Below are positions 33,722 through 42,254 of a DNA stretch of 64,000 nt, piece by piece. Positions within the stretch are counted from its first letter, which is position 1. Each line of letters begins with the position of its first letter. The stretch is from Dendrolimus kikuchii (Eukaryota; Arthropoda; Insecta; Lepidoptera; Lasiocampidae): assembly GCA_019925095.2 (NCBI GenBank), contig CM034402.1, forward strand, positions 6,707,501 through 6,771,500. The letters run 5' to 3'. Made by a program: the position numbers and the translations under genes. Under the pieces are notes generated by a model. The model was given only the letters and a program-made list of their open reading frames with translations, did no database searches and was not told where the DNA came from.

Positions 33722-33875
33722 CCGGGCTACGGGCGTGCAGAACGCCGCCTGGAGCCCGGGACTCAGCATGTAAAGGGAACCGGGTTACAGGCGTGCAGAA
33801 CGCCGCCTGGAACCCGGGACCCAAAAGGGTAGCGGAAACCGGGCTACGGGACTGCAGAACGCAACCGGAGCCCGG
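33722..33875 (+). repeat. Three tandem hairpin units with a covarying stem
   Basis: Units start at 33722, 33780 and 33839 (period 58-59 bp). Each has a 7-bp stem: ccgggct/agcccgg in units 1 and 3, ccgggtt/aacccgg in unit 2, so a C-to-T change on one side is matched by G-to-A on the other. Units 1 and 2 also share an inner ggcgt/acgcc stem. The block is repeated identically from 41371 in the right copy. Confidence 0.85.
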
Positions 33876-33888
33876 GATCCGTGAGGTA

Positions 33889-33964
33889 TGCCTGCACTAC
33901 TGCCTACTCCGAACGCGAGTAGGCCATAATGATAGTGCAGGCAGAGGTCCGCGCTCGACAGCGC
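33889..33964 (+). repeat. Large two-part hairpin plus a small one
   Basis: tgcctgcacta (33889-33899) pairs with 33933-33943, and inside it gcctactc (33902-33909) pairs with gagtaggc (33917-33924). A small gcgct/agcgc stem follows at 33951-33964. Continues the chain of hairpins in the LTR. Confidence 0.8.
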
Positions 33965-33991
33965 ACGTTTTTGTAATGAGGTAATGGTAAG

Positions 33992-34848
33992 TTTTTTTTT
34001 TTTTATTGGACTTGACTTTATGTTGTTGGTCCGAAGACCTTACAACTTTACCGGGGTTTTTGGGGCGAGTGCCTTCGCGAAGCGAAGGCGCTCGAGCCCG
34101 GGGGGGCAACTTGCTCGAGGGAGCTCCCTAAGGAGTTTTACCTCGGCTGAACTGTTGCCATGAGAGGGGGATGAATTTAATGATGGCCACCATAGGGCGA
34201 CACAAAGCACTAATTGAGAACGGGCGACGGGTAATATAAAGCCCGAGGGGAAGGATTCCGGCGGGCCGGGATCGGTGGTTTGCGGCGGCCTACGCTATCT
34301 TACTGCCGTTTCGCAACGTGTTATGGCTGGGAGAGAAGAAACGGCGAAAGAAACTTCCCAGCAACACGCCTAGTCTATCCTGTGGGGGGGCTATGTCTCC
34401 TAGCGTCCCTCGCAGGGACGTGGAGAGATCTTGATTGGCGGCGCCTGAGACGCCGCCGTCTGTGTCTGTCTGTCCGTGCCTGCCAGCCTGCCGTCCTAAC
34501 CGCGGGCGGGCTGATCCGGGCCAGCCGTTTTGTGATAACGTCGACCCTGTCCGTGAGGACGTTACGCGGTCGTCGCACGAGAGCCTTTCGCCGAGGCTTA
34601 TAATCGGACGCGGACACGACGAGTGGATTTCGATGGTGCGGCGCGAGATCGAAATACTTACGCGAGAGCGACGTAATGTAGTTTTTGATGGAGGGAAGCT
34701 CCAGATCGCGGTGGAGGTCGACGTTACGCATATAGAGGGGAGCACCGACGGCTCTGCGCATGAATTTGTTTTGCACGATTTGCAATTTATCTAAAAGGGC
34801 AGGCTTGGCATGGCCGAATACCACACTCGCGTATGTCATGATCGGGCG
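33992..34848 (-). mobile_element. Jockey-clade LINE, 5' truncated, inserted in the BEL 5' LTR
   Basis: A perfect 14-bp duplication, gaggtaatggtaag, flanks it (33978-33991 and 34849-34862). The run of 13 T at 33992-34004 is the poly(A) tail on the minus strand. 857 bp remain: the C-terminal ~155 codons of ORF2 and the 3' untranslated region. It is the same LINE family as 41641-46880. Confidence 0.9.
34375..34848 (-). pseudogene. Jockey ORF2 C-terminal fragment
   Basis: An open frame runs from the 5' truncation point to a stop at 34375. It starts at the PIMTYASVVFGHAK block that follows the reverse transcriptase in Jockey-type LINEs, continues through LQIVQNKFMRRAVGAPLYMR and ends in an Arg/His-rich tail. 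It supplies exactly the segment missing from the right-hand copy (185 bp, equivalent to 34650-34834). Confidence 0.8.
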
Positions 34849-34862
34849 GAGGTAATGGTAAG

Positions 34863-35340
34863 GGCGCTCAGCGCTTTATATTTATACTAATGAAGCGGGG
34901 GGCGAGGTAAACGCCCATTACGACGTCCCGCTAACAAAAACTATGGGTCACAACTGTGTAAGGACCCTCGAAATATACTAAGATCTAGGGTGTACCAAAA
35001 TGTATGATAGTGGTAAGTTAACATAAGGCTTAATGTATGTAAAATTAAGGAAATAAAGTAAAGGGGGTGTTACGACGAAGCGAGGGGTCGGCGGAGGCAG
35101 CCTCTATAAATATAGGACGCCTTTGGGGCGCATTTTTGTAGTTCGTTTTGTAGTTCGTGAGTAGTTCGTTAGTTCGTTCGCAGTTCATAAGAAGAAGCTC
35201 CCTCCCGCCGACGCCAACGAAGTCGAAGCCTCCCGTAGCATCGTTTTCGGTTGTTTTCATTTCGGAAAATCGGTTACCCGAACCAGCGACCAACCCTCTA
35301 CAGTCCTACAGTCCACTGCAACACCAACATCGTCTGGTCA
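34863..35340 (+). promoter_or_regulatory. BEL LTR right part: promoter and leader
   Basis: A TATA box, tataaata, is at 35105-35112 and about 30 bp on begins a cluster of tagttcgt repeats (35138-35185), a plausible start-site region. An aataaa signal is at 35052-35057. tggtcagcttcgagccg at 35335 resembles the primer-binding/leader phrase of BEL elements; the exact LTR end is unknown. Transcription would run into the ORF at 35370. Confidence 0.5.
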
Positions 35341-35369
35341 GCTTCGAGCCGTATTGGAAGAACTGAAGT

Positions 35370-38300
35370 ATGCCGAATACGAGAAGCAGAATCGAAAAGG
35401 ACGCTGCGCAGGCGAACAAGAAGAGTGCGACAGAGGTAGCAACAACCTCAACGACAACTGGCAGTGTCACGGCGGAATCCGGAACAGAGACTAGCTCAGT
35501 AAAAGCAACGACCGTAAAAGCAACGACAGTAAAAGCAACTGCCGTAAAAGCAACGCCAACGGCGTCGGCAACGACAGTAAAAGCAACAATGCCGGTCTCT
35601 GTTACGGATTTGCAGCCACAACCACCGCCAGTTTTACGCGAAATACTTCGCAGAAAAGAATGCACTCTAGAAGAAACTTCAAGACCGCAGTCACTACGCT
35701 CCACGACTTCCCGCAGACGACTTGCCGAGCTGGAAGCCAAAGAGAGACTAGCCGCATTGAAGTTGAAACAGTTGGAGGCAGCCGTTGAACTCGAACAAGC
35801 GAGAATAAATAGGCTACAAGCCGAATCATCGGACGATGATGACGTCATCGAAGAAAGCGAACTACCATCAAGAAGAGTGGACATGTGGTTCGAGAGACTG
35901 CCGCAAACGCAGGAACCACATGCCACAGAACCCCCCCCCCCCGCCCCAGCGACGTTAGCCAGCGATATAGGGAGAATGAATGAACGGGGACAGGGCGTCC
36001 ACGTCGGAAATATGGCACGCGGACAACGGGTCTCAGAACGAGGCCCGCCTGCACGTTCAAACGTCATGGATGTGACGTCACTGGCAGAAGCGATCACTGA
36101 AGCGGCGCGAACGAGCACAAGACAGGCGCAGCGATACATGCAAGAACTCCCGACTTTTAATGGAAATAGTGGCGAATGGCTGTCCTTCCAGGCAGCCTTT
36201 CGGGAAACGGGAGGGAGCTTCTCAGCAGGGGAGAACGTCGCGCGCCTACGTAGAAGCCTAAGGGGAGCCGCACTGGAGGCCGTCAGTGCCCTGCTGATTA
36301 CCCAGACGGGGCCTGAAGATATTTTGAAGGCATTGGAAAGAAGGTTCGGCCGTCCAGATGCCCTTGTGCTGGGAGAAATGGAGAAAATGAAGACATGGAC
36401 ACGAGTCACCGACAGCCCTCGGGACTTGTGCCTATTTGCCAACAAGATGGCAAACCTAGTAGCAACAATTGAAGTATTGAACAAGCCGCAGTATTTACAT
36501 AGCCCAGAGATGCTACGCGCGGCAGTGGAGAAGCTGACTCCAATCGTAAGGAACAAGTGGTACGACTATGCAGCTGTGAAGACCGAAGGGGTTCCGGAAC
36601 TTAAGAAACTTGCGAGCTTCCTGAATGAAGAGGCAGACAAGTGCGCCGCGTATGCACCGATCGAACGCGAGAGCGAGATGGCACGATCGAAAAGGAGGAC
36701 GGAGCACATACACATAGTGAACAACGACAGTGAACGCGTGAATATGAGAAAAAGTGAACCGTGCCCAGTCTGCAAACGCGATCATAAACTTAGCGATTGC
36801 CGCAAGTTCGTCGGTGCGGATGTGAGCGCGCGGTGGGACTTAGCCAAAAAGTGTAAAGTGTGCTTCCGCTGCCTGCGAAGTAGGCATCGACGTTCTTCGT
36901 GCCGCGCCCCGCCGTGTGGAGTGGAAAGGTGTACGCTACACCACCACCGCTTGCTGCATCACCAAAGGAGACCTGAAGTTAACGAGGTAAGTCCAAGTGC
37001 AGTGAGTGTGACGTCAGAACCGGCGGGAGAAGTGTTAGCGTCCGCGATCAACAGCGTTATCAATGATGGAAGAAACAAACGACGTGCCTATCTGAAGGTG
37101 GCCCCGGTCGCTATAACCGGACCGAGGGGCAGTCGTCACACCTACGCACTATTGGACGAAGGCAGCACCGTGACCATTATTGATGCGCAGCTGGCCGAGC
37201 AACTGGGACTTAGCGGACCACGGGATCCCATGAAGATGCAGGGAGTCAACGGTGAAGAATCATCGCATGACTACAGCATGCGAGTGTCCGCCAGGATAAG
37301 AGGCTCATATGAAACAGAAGAACACACACTGAGGGACGCTCGCACAATAAAGAACATGAGCTTCTTCAGCCAGACCGTTCATCGGAGCGATGTGCAGGGC
37401 TGTGCACATCTGCAGGAGATAGAAAATGTACTCATCTATGAAAGAGCTACACCGAAGATACTAATCGGCCAAGATAATTGGGAGCTGATTATTTCAAATG
37501 AAGTACGTAAAGGCCCGCGTCACCAACCGGTCGCCTCTCGTACGCAGCTGGGTTGGGTGCTGCACGGCTGCCGCACCTCAACCACATCGCCGGTCGTGTT
37601 CTGCTCACACTTGAGCATGATGGAAGAAGACCACGACCCGCTTGAAGAAATTATGAAAAAATATTTCGCGTTGGAATCACTGGGAATCGAACCCAGAACG
37701 CAGGTTAGCGATCCACAACAACGCGCCTTGGAAATATTGGAAAAGAAAACTCGTCGTTTGGAAAATGGACAATTTGAAACGGGACTTTTATGGAAAGATG
37801 AAAGTTCACCTATGCCAAATAATTATGAAAATGCATTGAAGAGACTTCAGAACTTAGAAAAAAAATTGGATCGCGATGAAGAGCTTAAAGCGAAGTATGA
37901 AGAGAGAATTGGAAATTTAATGTTGTCAGGCTACGCCGAGCGCGCCTCCACTCCCCCCACCAGCGGGAGGACGTGGTATCTTCCCCACTTCGCCGTCGTG
38001 AATCCAGACAAGGAGAAAATAAGGGTGGTCCACGACGCAGCCGCCAAGTATCATGGCAGAAGTCTGAACGATATGTTGCTGCCTGGACCCGACCTTCTTC
38101 GATCACTACCGGGAGTCATCATGAAGTACCGGCAGTATCCAGTGGCAGTGTCTGCCGACATAAAGGAAATGTTCATGCAAGTGAAGATCATAGAAGCCGA
38201 CAGGGATGCATTACGCTTTCTGTGGCGTGGCAACCGCCGCGATAGCGAGCCTCCAGAGGAATATAGAATGACGTCGCTCATCTTTGGTGCAACGTCTTCG

Positions 38301-41069
38301 CCTTGCGTAGCCTTGTACGTGAAAAACAAGAACGCAAGGGAATTTGAAAATGAAGACAGAGAAGCGGCGAGGGCAATAGTGGTCAATCATTACATGGACG
38401 ACTATCTGCAAAGCCTTCAAACAGTTGAAGAAGCCAGGAAAATGACAGCTGCCGTTGACAACATACAGCGGCGAGCGGGTTTCCAACTCCGAGGGTGGAC
38501 CTCCAATTATAAGGAGGCGATTTCAAGCTTCGCGCCATCCGGTCAAACCACCGTTGAAATCGGCGGGAGCGAAATAGAAAAAACATTGGGTCTGATGTGG
38601 CACGTGAGAGAAGACACGCTTGGCTTTCGTGTCAATCAGAGAAGAGTTCCGGCGGAAGTATTGGAGGGGAGTCGAATGCCGACGAAGAGAGAAGCACTGG
38701 GACTCATCATGTCAATATTCGACCCCCTGGGGTTCATTTCCCCCCTCACCACACCGGCGAAACGCATCATGCAAGATACATGGAAATATAAAACAACATG
38801 GGACGAAGTCATCCCGGAGGAACTGCAAGACAAATGGAAAAATTGGCTGAGAGACTTGATATCTCTACCTAACTTACGTATTCCACGCTGCTACGAATAT
38901 TCACCGGCAGCGATCAGGGAGTTGCACACATTCGTCGATGCTAGTGAAGAGGCATACGCTGCGGTTGTGTACATACGCACGACACGGGCGGACGGCCGGG
39001 TCAACGTCATGATAGCGGCAGCTAAAAGTCGCGTGACACCAATGAAACCAGTCTCCATTCCGCGACTCGAACTCCAAGCAGCCGTCCTGGGAGCCCGCCT
39101 GAGCAAGTCCGTGCAAGAGGGACACGACTGGGAATTACACCGTCACACATACTGGAGCGACTCGCGCACTACGCTAGCATGGATTCGAGCGGAACCGCGA
39201 ACTTACAAAACGTTCGTGGCCCATCGCCTCGCCGAAATAGAAGACCTCACTAAGAAGAATGAATGGCGATGGTTACCCTCGGCGCAGAACGTTGCAGACG
39301 ACGCAACGCGTAAAACACCAAGCGACTTCAACCCACAACACAGGTGGTTTACGGGCCCCAAGTTCCTGTATCTTGACATAGAAAAATGGCCGCAAGAAAC
39401 GAAGACCGAGGTGCCAACCACCGGAGAAGAAAAGTGCGCAACATTAACTGAAGACAATGACGTCATCGTCATCGACTTCAAACGTTTCTCACGTTGGACT
39501 ACCATAGTGAGAACGATGGGACGCGTACTTCAATTTATCAGACTATGCAAACGACCCACGAACACGGTGGCAGCCGCGCGCCGTAAAAGAACAAAGAAGA
39601 ATCCTACTCCAGACGAAGAGTGGAAGAAAAACATAAAGAAGAAGAACAAAGAAAAATCGAAGTGTCCAAAAGAAAATAACGTTGAAAGAAAATTCAAGAA
39701 AATCAACGGGAAAATGTTAATGTTGTCTGAGCGTAAACTCATTGCGCTCGCACAACGCGAATCGTTCGGCGATAAACCGCTCGATACGATACGTCGACGT
39801 CATAACAAGGGAGAGCTCGCCGGTTTAACTATAGAAACCGACGAACATAACATATTGCGGCTGCGAGGAAGAATCGACGAGGCGCAAGAAATAAGCTACG
39901 AGATGGCCAATCCTGCCATCTTAGACGGGAAACATAAATACACAAAGTTGTACATACAACATGTACACGAGAAACTACACCATGGTGGCGTCGAGATGGT
40001 GGTCAACGAGCTACGACAGCGGCTGTGGGTTATGAAGATACGGCCCTCAGTCAAAGCAGTGTTGAGGAACTGCCTCCAATGCCGACTGAGGAGGGCCCAG
40101 CCAGCGAGTCCATCGACGGGGAGCCTGCCTGCAGCTCGCCTGGCGCATCACTCGCGCCCCTTCACCTTCACGGGCGTAGACTACTTTGGCCCACTGGAGG
40201 TGACCGTGGGCCGTCACCGGGAGAAGAGATATGTGGCGTTATTCACATGTATGACGTCACGGGCACTACACCTCGAGGTCGTCGCGTCGCTGAGTGCTGA
40301 CTCAGCCATCAACGCGCTGCGCCGCTTCATAGCGCGGCGCGGCGTCCCCACCGAACTCTGGAGCGACAACGCTACGTGTTTCCGCTCGGCCGACCGCGAA
40401 CTCGCGGAGGCTGGGCGCGCCGTCGAAGAGGAAGCGTCGCGCCGGCAGATCGCCTGGCGGTTCTTACCGCCGGCGGCACCCTTCATGGCCGGCGCCTGGG
40501 AGCGCATGGTGCGCACCGTCAAAGAGGCGTTGCGCGTCACCCTGCGCGAGCAGCGCCCGAGCGATGAGACGCTCGCCACACTGCTCGCCGAAGTCGAAGC
40601 CACCGTGAACTCGCGGCCGCTCACTCATGTGGCCGTGGGTCCCGACGAGCCCCCAGCCATCACGCCGAACCTGCTACTCCTGGGGCCGAACTGCCACATG
40701 CCGGCCCCCGGGAACTTCGAGGCCAGCGACGTGACTGCGCGCGCGCACTGGAGACGCGCGCAGTACCTCGCCGATGTCTTCTGGCGACGGTGGGTGCGGG
40801 AGTACCTGCCGCTACTACAATACCGGCGGGAGCCCTACGCAAGTGGTGACAACCCTAAGGTAGGCGATTTGGTTATTATTTGCGACCCAAATCTGCCCCG
40901 TAACACATGGCCCCGAGGACGAGTGACTGCAGTGCATCCCGGCAGAGACGGCGAGGTTCGAGTCCTGGACGTGACGACGGCCAGCGGACGAGTGCTGAGG
41001 CGGCCTACCAAGAGAGTCGTCGTGCTGCCCATAGGAGAATCGCGAGACGCGACGGCGGGAGAATGTTGA
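35370..41069 (+). CDS. BEL/Pao Gag-Pol polyprotein, intact, 1899 codons
   Basis: One uninterrupted frame with all expected domains in order. Residues ~40-75 hold VKAT repeats. The Gag-like region with LPTFNGNSGEW is near 260. Two Cys-His zinc-knuckle-like clusters (CPVCKRDH; CFRCLRSRH) are at ~464-515. The A17-type aspartic protease motif LLDEGSTVTIID is around D596. Reverse transcriptase has the catalytic YMDD at 1008-1011. RNase H begins with FVDAS near 1188. The integrase zinc-binding HEKLHHGG...CLQC region is at ~1532-1570. The integrase core has acidic residues in GVDYFGP (~1603), SDNATCF (~1664) and GAWERMVR (~1708). A C-terminal DUF5641-like tail contains KVGDLVIICD. Length fits the family. 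The ATG is chosen because it follows the leader and opens the frame. Particles form in the cytoplasm and integration is nuclear, from family knowledge. No stop or shift, so it may be recently active. Confidence 0.93.
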   Translation: MPNTRSRIEKDAAQANKKSATEVATTSTTTGSVTAESGTETSSVKATTVKATTVKATAVKATPTASATTVKATMPVSVTDLQPQPPPVLREILRRKECTLEETSRPQSLRSTTSRRRLAELEAKERLAALKLKQLEAAVELEQARINRLQAESSDDDDVIEESELPSRRVDMWFERLPQTQEPHATEPPPPAPATLASDIGRMNERGQGVHVGNMARGQRVSERGPPARSNVMDVTSLAEAITEAARTSTRQAQRYMQELPTFNGNSGEWLSFQAAFRETGGSFSAGENVARLRRSLRGAALEAVSALLITQTGPEDILKALERRFGRPDALVLGEMEKMKTWTRVTDSPRDLCLFANKMANLVATIEVLNKPQYLHSPEMLRAAVEKLTPIVRNKWYDYAAVKTEGVPELKKLASFLNEEADKCAAYAPIERESEMARSKRRTEHIHIVNNDSERVNMRKSEPCPVCKRDHKLSDCRKFVGADVSARWDLAKKCKVCFRCLRSRHRRSSCRAPPCGVERCTLHHHRLLHHQRRPEVNEVSPSAVSVTSEPAGEVLASAINSVINDGRNKRRAYLKVAPVAITGPRGSRHTYALLDEGSTVTIIDAQLAEQLGLSGPRDPMKMQGVNGEESSHDYSMRVSARIRGSYETEEHTLRDARTIKNMSFFSQTVHRSDVQGCAHLQEIENVLIYERATPKILIGQDNWELIISNEVRKGPRHQPVASRTQLGWVLHGCRTSTTSPVVFCSHLSMMEEDHDPLEEIMKKYFALESLGIEPRTQVSDPQQRALEILEKKTRRLENGQFETGLLWKDESSPMPNNYENALKRLQNLEKKLDRDEELKAKYEERIGNLMLSGYAERASTPPTSGRTWYLPHFAVVNPDKEKIRVVHDAAAKYHGRSLNDMLLPGPDLLRSLPGVIMKYRQYPVAVSADIKEMFMQVKIIEADRDALRFLWRGNRRDSEPPEEYRMTSLIFGATSSPCVALYVKNKNAREFENEDREAARAIVVNHYMDDYLQSLQTVEEARKMTAAVDNIQRRAGFQLRGWTSNYKEAISSFAPSGQTTVEIGGSEIEKTLGLMWHVREDTLGFRVNQRRVPAEVLEGSRMPTKREALGLIMSIFDPLGFISPLTTPAKRIMQDTWKYKTTWDEVIPEELQDKWKNWLRDLISLPNLRIPRCYEYSPAAIRELHTFVDASEEAYAAVVYIRTTRADGRVNVMIAAAKSRVTPMKPVSIPRLELQAAVLGARLSKSVQEGHDWELHRHTYWSDSRTTLAWIRAEPRTYKTFVAHRLAEIEDLTKKNEWRWLPSAQNVADDATRKTPSDFNPQHRWFTGPKFLYLDIEKWPQETKTEVPTTGEEKCATLTEDNDVIVIDFKRFSRWTTIVRTMGRVLQFIRLCKRPTNTVAAARRKRTKKNPTPDEEWKKNIKKKNKEKSKCPKENNVERKFKKINGKMLMLSERKLIALAQRESFGDKPLDTIRRRHNKGELAGLTIETDEHNILRLRGRIDEAQEISYEMANPAILDGKHKYTKLYIQHVHEKLHHGGVEMVVNELRQRLWVMKIRPSVKAVLRNCLQCRLRRAQPASPSTGSLPAARLAHHSRPFTFTGVDYFGPLEVTVGRHREKRYVALFTCMTSRALHLEVVASLSADSAINALRRFIARRGVPTELWSDNATCFRSADRELAEAGRAVEEEASRRQIAWRFLPPAAPFMAGAWERMVRTVKEALRVTLREQRPSDETLATLLAEVEATVNSRPLTHVAVGPDEPPAITPNLLLLGPNCHMPAPGNFEASDVTARAHWRRAQYLADVFWRRWVREYLPLLQYRREPYASGDNPKVGDLVIICDPNLPRNTWPRGRVTAVHPGRDGEVRVLDVTTASGRVLRRPTKRVVVLPIGESRDATAGEC

Positions 41070-41640
41070 CGACGACAAACACAATGTATGAAACTCACCG
41101 ACCCGTCTCAATAGGCGATAAGAACATAGGTATAATTTGCTAAGCCTCATAGACTATGTATACGCGACCGTTAGGCGCAGGAAAGAGACGGGTCGGACTG
41201 AGATAGATATAGTTTATTTTTAACCGTTATTAATTTGAAATTAAATAAATAAATTATAAGAATAAGAATTGAATATAAAATGTAATAAGCCTTAACTCAC
41301 TAGGAAATAAATGTTGTAGCGTTGTGCCTTTTATTGAAAGTAGGACCCTATTAGATCCCGGTAAATGAGACCGGGCTACGGGCGTGCAGAACGCCGCCTG
41401 GAGCCCGGGACTCAGCATGTAAAGGGAACCGGGTTACAGGCGTGCAGAACGCCGCCTGGAACCCGGGACCCAAAAGGGTAGCGGAAACCGGGCTACGGGA
41501 CTGCAGAACGCAACCGGAGCCCGGGATCCGTGAGGTATGCCTGCACTACTGCCTACTCCGAACGCGAGTAGGCCATAATGATAGTGCAGGCAGAGGTCCG
41601 CGCTCGACAGCGCACGTTTTTGTAATGAGGTAATGGTAAG
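41064..41640 (+). repeat. BEL 3' LTR, left ~577 bp
   Basis: Starts tgttgacgacgac over the stop codon of the ORF, after a purine-rich ggcgggagaa. The first 190 bp occur once in the window; the last 387 bp (41254-41640) are identical to 33605-33991, including the hairpin units. It stops exactly where the right LINE begins. Confidence 0.65.
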
Positions 41641-42254
41641 TTTTTTTTTTTTTTTTTTTTTATTGGACTTGACTTTATGTTGTTGGTCCGAAGACCTTAC
41701 AACTTTACCGGGGTCTTTGGGGCGAGTGCCTTCGCGAAGCGAAGGCGCTCGAGCCCGGGGGGCAACTTGCTCGAGGGAGCTCCCTAAGGAGTTTTACCTC
41801 GGCTGGACTGTTGCCATGAATGGGGAATGAATTTAATGATGCCCACCATAGGGCGACACAAAATACTAATTGAGAACGGGCGACGGGTAATATAAAGCCC
41901 GAAGGGAAGGATCACGGCGGGCCGGGATCGGTGGTTTGCGGTGGCCTACGCTATCTTACTGCCGTTTCGCAACGTGTTATGGCTGGGAGAGAAGAAACGG
42001 CGAAAGAAACTTCCCAGCAACACGCCTAGTCTATCCTGTGGGGTGAGCTATGTCTCCTAGCGTCCCTCGCGGGGACGTGGAGAGATCTTGATTGGCGGCG
42101 TCTGAGACGCCGCCGTCTGTGTCTGTCTGTCGGTGCCTGCCAGCCTACTGTTCTAACCGTGGGCGGACTGATCCGGGCCAGCCGTTTCGTAATAACGTCG
42201 ACTCTGTCCGTCAGGACGTTACGCGGTCGTCGCACAAGAGCCTTTCGACGAGGC

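Larger units (their letters stand above)
33605..41640 (+). mobile_element. BEL/Pao LTR retrotransposon with rearranged LTRs
   Basis: An LTR retrotransposon built as 5' LTR part, leader, one Gag-Pol ORF, 3' LTR part. A 387-bp block is identical at 33605-33991 and 41254-41640. In the 3' copy it is preceded by about 190 bp starting tgttgacgac next to the end of the ORF, which I read as the LTR start. In the 5' copy it is followed, after a LINE insertion, by about 468 bp with the promoter and leader. A full LTR would thus be about 1.05 kb. The 5' LTR has lost its first ~190 bp and the 3' LTR is cut at the LINE. Identity of the shared block implies a young insertion. An alternative short LTR starting tgttacgacgaag at 35069 cannot be excluded. 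Confidence 0.7.

Noticed and set aside
33722..33900. Resemblance of the three regular units to a CRISPR array
   Set aside because: Only three units, each a hairpin with imperfect loops, in an insect LTR, with no repeat-spacer alternation.
33793..33984. 63-codon ORF repeated identically at 41442-41633
   Set aside because: It lies over the hairpin units and is identical only because the LTR block is; the units are better explained by structure than by coding.
35069..35330. Short 260-bp LTR starting tgttacgacgaag
   Set aside because: No matching copy follows the ORF; the 387-bp identical block fits a longer LTR better. Kept as an alternative only.
35306..36556. 416-codon antisense ORF over the BEL gene
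   Set aside because: It is the mirror of the Gag-Pol frame in biased codons; no domain and no independent signal.
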